Below are positions 61,823-64,000 of a stretch of DNA of 64,000 nucleotides, piece by piece (within the stretch, counting starts at the first letter, position 1; each line of letters starts with the position of its first letter). The translations under genes and the position numbers were made by a program. Location: the NCBI GenBank assembly GCA_015179045.1, contig WHUZ01000001.1, positions 1,364,001-1,428,000 of the forward strand, given 5' to 3'. Origin of the DNA: Kalaharituber pfeilii (lineage: Eukaryota; Ascomycota; Pezizomycetes; Pezizales; Pezizaceae). The notes beneath the pieces were generated by a model. It was not told the DNA's origin. It did no database searches and worked only from the letters and a program-made list of their open reading frames with translations.

Positions 61823-62787
61823 TTATGGCACTGATATATTAGACATCGTACTTGTATTTTTCTCTCCAACTAAAGTAGAATTTGTCTGCTCCGATGAAAC
61901 TATAATTGATGACATTGGAGATGAAGAAGGTATATTAACTGAACTCACTTTTACCCTTTTGCTTTTTTGTTCAACTCCTGTATTTTTTCTCCACTTGTCC
62001 CATTTTCGTTTTGGGCTTGAGGACTCAGGGTCTTGCAATCCTTCATCAGTAGTAGTATCGCAAAAATCAATTGCATTTCGGGCAGACAAAAAAACAATAT
62101 CAGAAAGCAATAAAGCAATATTATTACTCGGAGTATGAATTCCTATAATAATTCCAAAAATAGAAACAGGAGCTCGAGAGGTAGGTAAAGGAGTATTTTG
62201 AAACCTGGTATCCTGTGGAATAAAACACATAACTGTATATAAAGCAGGGGATTCTCGAGTATCAAAAATCGAAGTATTTAACTCAAATGAGCGAGGATTA
62301 TAATCTTTGATATCACTATGAACATCAAAGGTTTTCCCAACGACTCCAATGATATTAAGAGTCGAAGATTGAGGCTGAGGACATTTGGCTATATAATCTT
62401 CGTCATTCGGATTACCATACCTATTTTTTTTTTTCTCTAGTTAGCAGATAATGGTAGTAATAAAATTCAATAAATAGAAATTACATACTGGGATATATGA
62501 AGTGCTCGTAATTGGAAACTTAGTGAATTATCGATTTTTTTCACTATGAATATCCCATCGGCGAAGATGTATGAATTCTGAATTGGAATTCCAGCATTTT
62601 TTGGAAAATACTTGTAAATATCCAATGGTAAAGATTTGTTCGAATCCACCGATATTATATTATAGCTCGAATCGATCCAAATTTCCCCTTCTAACCGCCG
62701 GGTATATATAGATTTTTGTATAGAATCCGTATGAATTGAGTATATTGGGGTAGAAGTATGCAAAATGGCACTATATAGCTGAGGCAT
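61823..62787 (-). CDS. Second Helitron-locus protein, possibly OB-fold/RPA-like
   Basis: Two exons (62787-62489 and 62420-61823, with a 68-base intron preceded by a pyrimidine-rich acceptor) sum to 897 bases, 298 residues, with a clean frame. It begins MPQLYSAILHTSTPIYSIHT. Alternating hydrophobic segments suggest beta-strands, for example GEIWIDSSYNIISVD, TLNIIGVVGKTFDV and PVSIFGIIIGIHTPSNNIAL. The C-terminal 90 residues are Ser-rich and basic (SPKRKWDKWRKNTGVEQKSK), like a nuclear signal plus disordered tail. Plant and animal Helitrons can encode RPA-like single-strand DNA-binding proteins; similarity here is by secondary-structure impression only. It shares strand, base composition and flanking repeats with the helicase gene. 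It could instead be a captured host gene. Confidence 0.6.
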
Positions 62788-64000
62788 CTTGTATAGTTGA
62801 TGGATAAAATGGAAACGTGTAAGCAGTATTATGTAGTATAAGCAGTGGAGGGAAATCGTAGTAGACAGCAGATGTACTGTATCGAACAGGAGCTGGTTTA
62901 GAGGTCTATCAAGTAGGAGTTGGCTCTTAAATCTATCGAGCAGGAGGTGGCCGAGCAATTTGAAGTAGCCCAAAAAAATACTTACGTAAAGATTTTCACT
63001 AGTGTCACGATAGCACTACTATGATATAATATTGAACGAAAAATAAGAAACCAACTTCAATTTGAAGTAACCCAAAAAAATACTTACGTAAAGATTGTCA
63101 CTAGTGTCATGATAGCACTACTATGATATAATATTGAACGAAAAATAAGAAACCAACTTCAATTTGAAGTAACCCAAAAAAATACTTACGTAAAGATTTT
63201 CACTAGTGTCACGATAGCACTACTATGATATAATATTGAACGAAAAATAAGAAACCGACTTCAATTTGAAGTAACCCAAAAAAATAGTTATGCTAGAGTA
63301 CAGGAAATCTATATACGAATTATCAAATCGGATGAACTCCAGGCTTCACTTTCTTATCCAGTCGGAAAACTTCCAGTGTCACGCCAAGAAGAGGAAAAAT
63401 TTTATACTTATTAGATACTTATTAGATAATTATACTCTCAGGGTACCTGCGGATGGAACTTCGGTTGGAAGATCCATTGCTTCATAGGAGCCCAAGCCGC
63501 CTGATTAAGCTTTAATTCCCCTCCTGACATAAAATCGTGAATTTCAGTTCTGACATTTTACTATAATTGAGATTACAGGTATATGCCGTAAAAGGATAAG
63601 ATACATTTGAAAGTGATCTCGTACCAATCCATGGTCACGTACTTCGGCAATAGTTGAAATAGAGAAGGCAAACAAACGCTCATTATGAGACGCCCTATCG
63701 TATTGAGATGAAGCTGCTACTTGATGTTTAGAGTAGTACTCGGGAGTTAGGTACTGGTTACGAAACGAGGTTAGATGACGAAATGAAGGACTTGCATATC
63801 CAAGCGAAAAACATCGGTACGCTTCAATTCAAGAGTCGTTGTGCCAACCAGCATCATGTTACCTTACTGCTTTAGGGTTGCTCGATTTGGAGCTTGTTGG
63901 AGCTTTACAACTGAGAAATTAGTTATGTACGACACCGTTGAAACAATGACCATTCTATTAAACTGAAAAGAAACATAAATCTACAAAATAGACTGGACAA
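62788..64000. other. AT-rich right flank with 102-bp repeats
   Basis: About 1.2 kb with no convincing gene. It contains leftover 27-bp units (62880-62955), the 102-bp tandem array and, after about 63300, unique-looking sequence to the window end. Confidence 0.55.
62956..63290. repeat. 102-bp tandem repeat, about 3.3 copies
   Basis: Units begin CAATTTGAAGTAACCC at 62956, 63058, 63160 and 63262, exactly 102 bases apart, with only a few substitutions between copies. Each contains the palindrome CACTAGTG and an almost palindromic ACTTCAATTTGAAGT junction. Confidence 0.93.

Larger units (their letters stand above)
55512..63300 (-). mobile_element. Helitron-like element with two genes and tandem repeats
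   Basis: A rolling-circle transposon locus read on the minus strand. From right to left: a 102-bp tandem array, a 298-residue gene, poly-A-tailed repeats, a 27-bp minisatellite and the Rep/helicase gene. The proposed left boundary is inferred from a GC-rich hairpin followed on the minus strand by CTTG then T. The right boundary is unknown and set only by the end of the 102-bp repeats. Helitrons make no target duplication, so the ends need comparison with other copies. Confidence 0.6.

Overview
This window is nuclear DNA of a filamentous ascomycete (Pezizomycotina). The evidence is short GT-AG introns of about 45-165 bases, compact gene spacing on both strands, fungal forms of conserved proteins (bifunctional ADE5,7, BOS1, UFE1, LCB1, RMD5, CWC21) and two fungal-type transposons. 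Protein style would fit Leotiomycetes, but that is only an impression. Most genes are split, so exon joins below were worked out by eye from reading frame, splice sites and family resemblance. REGION 1 (1-10 kb): a fasciclin-domain secreted protein cut by the window start (-), a 3 kb gene-poor stretch, succinate dehydrogenase iron-sulfur subunit (+), a WDR89-like WD40 protein (+), a four-exon complex I subunit NDUFS5 (+) and the ER-Golgi SNARE BOS1 (+). REGION 2 (10-25 kb): LCB1 serine palmitoyltransferase subunit (-), a GC-rich divergent promoter region, a PRELI/MSF1 lipid-transfer protein (+), a phospholipase D-like protein with two HKD motifs and an apparent frameshift (+), eIF2 beta (+), an unrecognised small gene (-), the ER SNARE UFE1 (+) and the purine enzyme ADE5,7 (-) with an apparent frameshift. 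REGION 3 (26.05-31.52 kb): a complete, apparently young Ty1/copia retrotransposon with 354-bp LTRs that look identical, an AGGAT target duplication, a half-tRNA-iMet-type primer site and one 1,450-residue gag-pol frame. REGION 4 (31.6-53.4 kb): PP2A activator PTPA (-), SDH assembly factor SDHAF4 (-), eIF2B delta (+), splicing factor CWC21 (+), a very large HEAT-repeat protein LAA1/HEATR5 (-) with an apparent frameshift, GID-complex E3 subunit RMD5 (+), eIF3i (-), V-ATPase assembly factor VMA22 (+) and phosphomevalonate kinase ERG8 (-). REGION 5 (53.4-64 kb): AT-rich, transposon-dominated DNA: a small unrecognised two-exon gene, then a Helitron-like element with a 1,439-residue Rep/Pif1-helicase protein and a second gene of 298 residues on the same strand. 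These are separated and flanked by several families of tandem repeats. HOW THE GENES RELATE: they are mostly unlinked housekeeping functions, but themes recur: translation initiation (eIF2 beta, eIF2B delta, eIF3i), respiratory complexes I and II (NDUFS5, SDHB, SDHAF4), early secretory SNAREs (BOS1, UFE1) and lipid or isoprenoid metabolism (LCB1, PRELI, ERG8). The most novel-looking structure is the Helitron-like locus at about 55.5-63.3 kb. Three conserved genes each carry a one-base frameshift exactly at a homopolymer (G5, A7/T7, G9/C9), which suggests assembly error rather than three independent gene losses.
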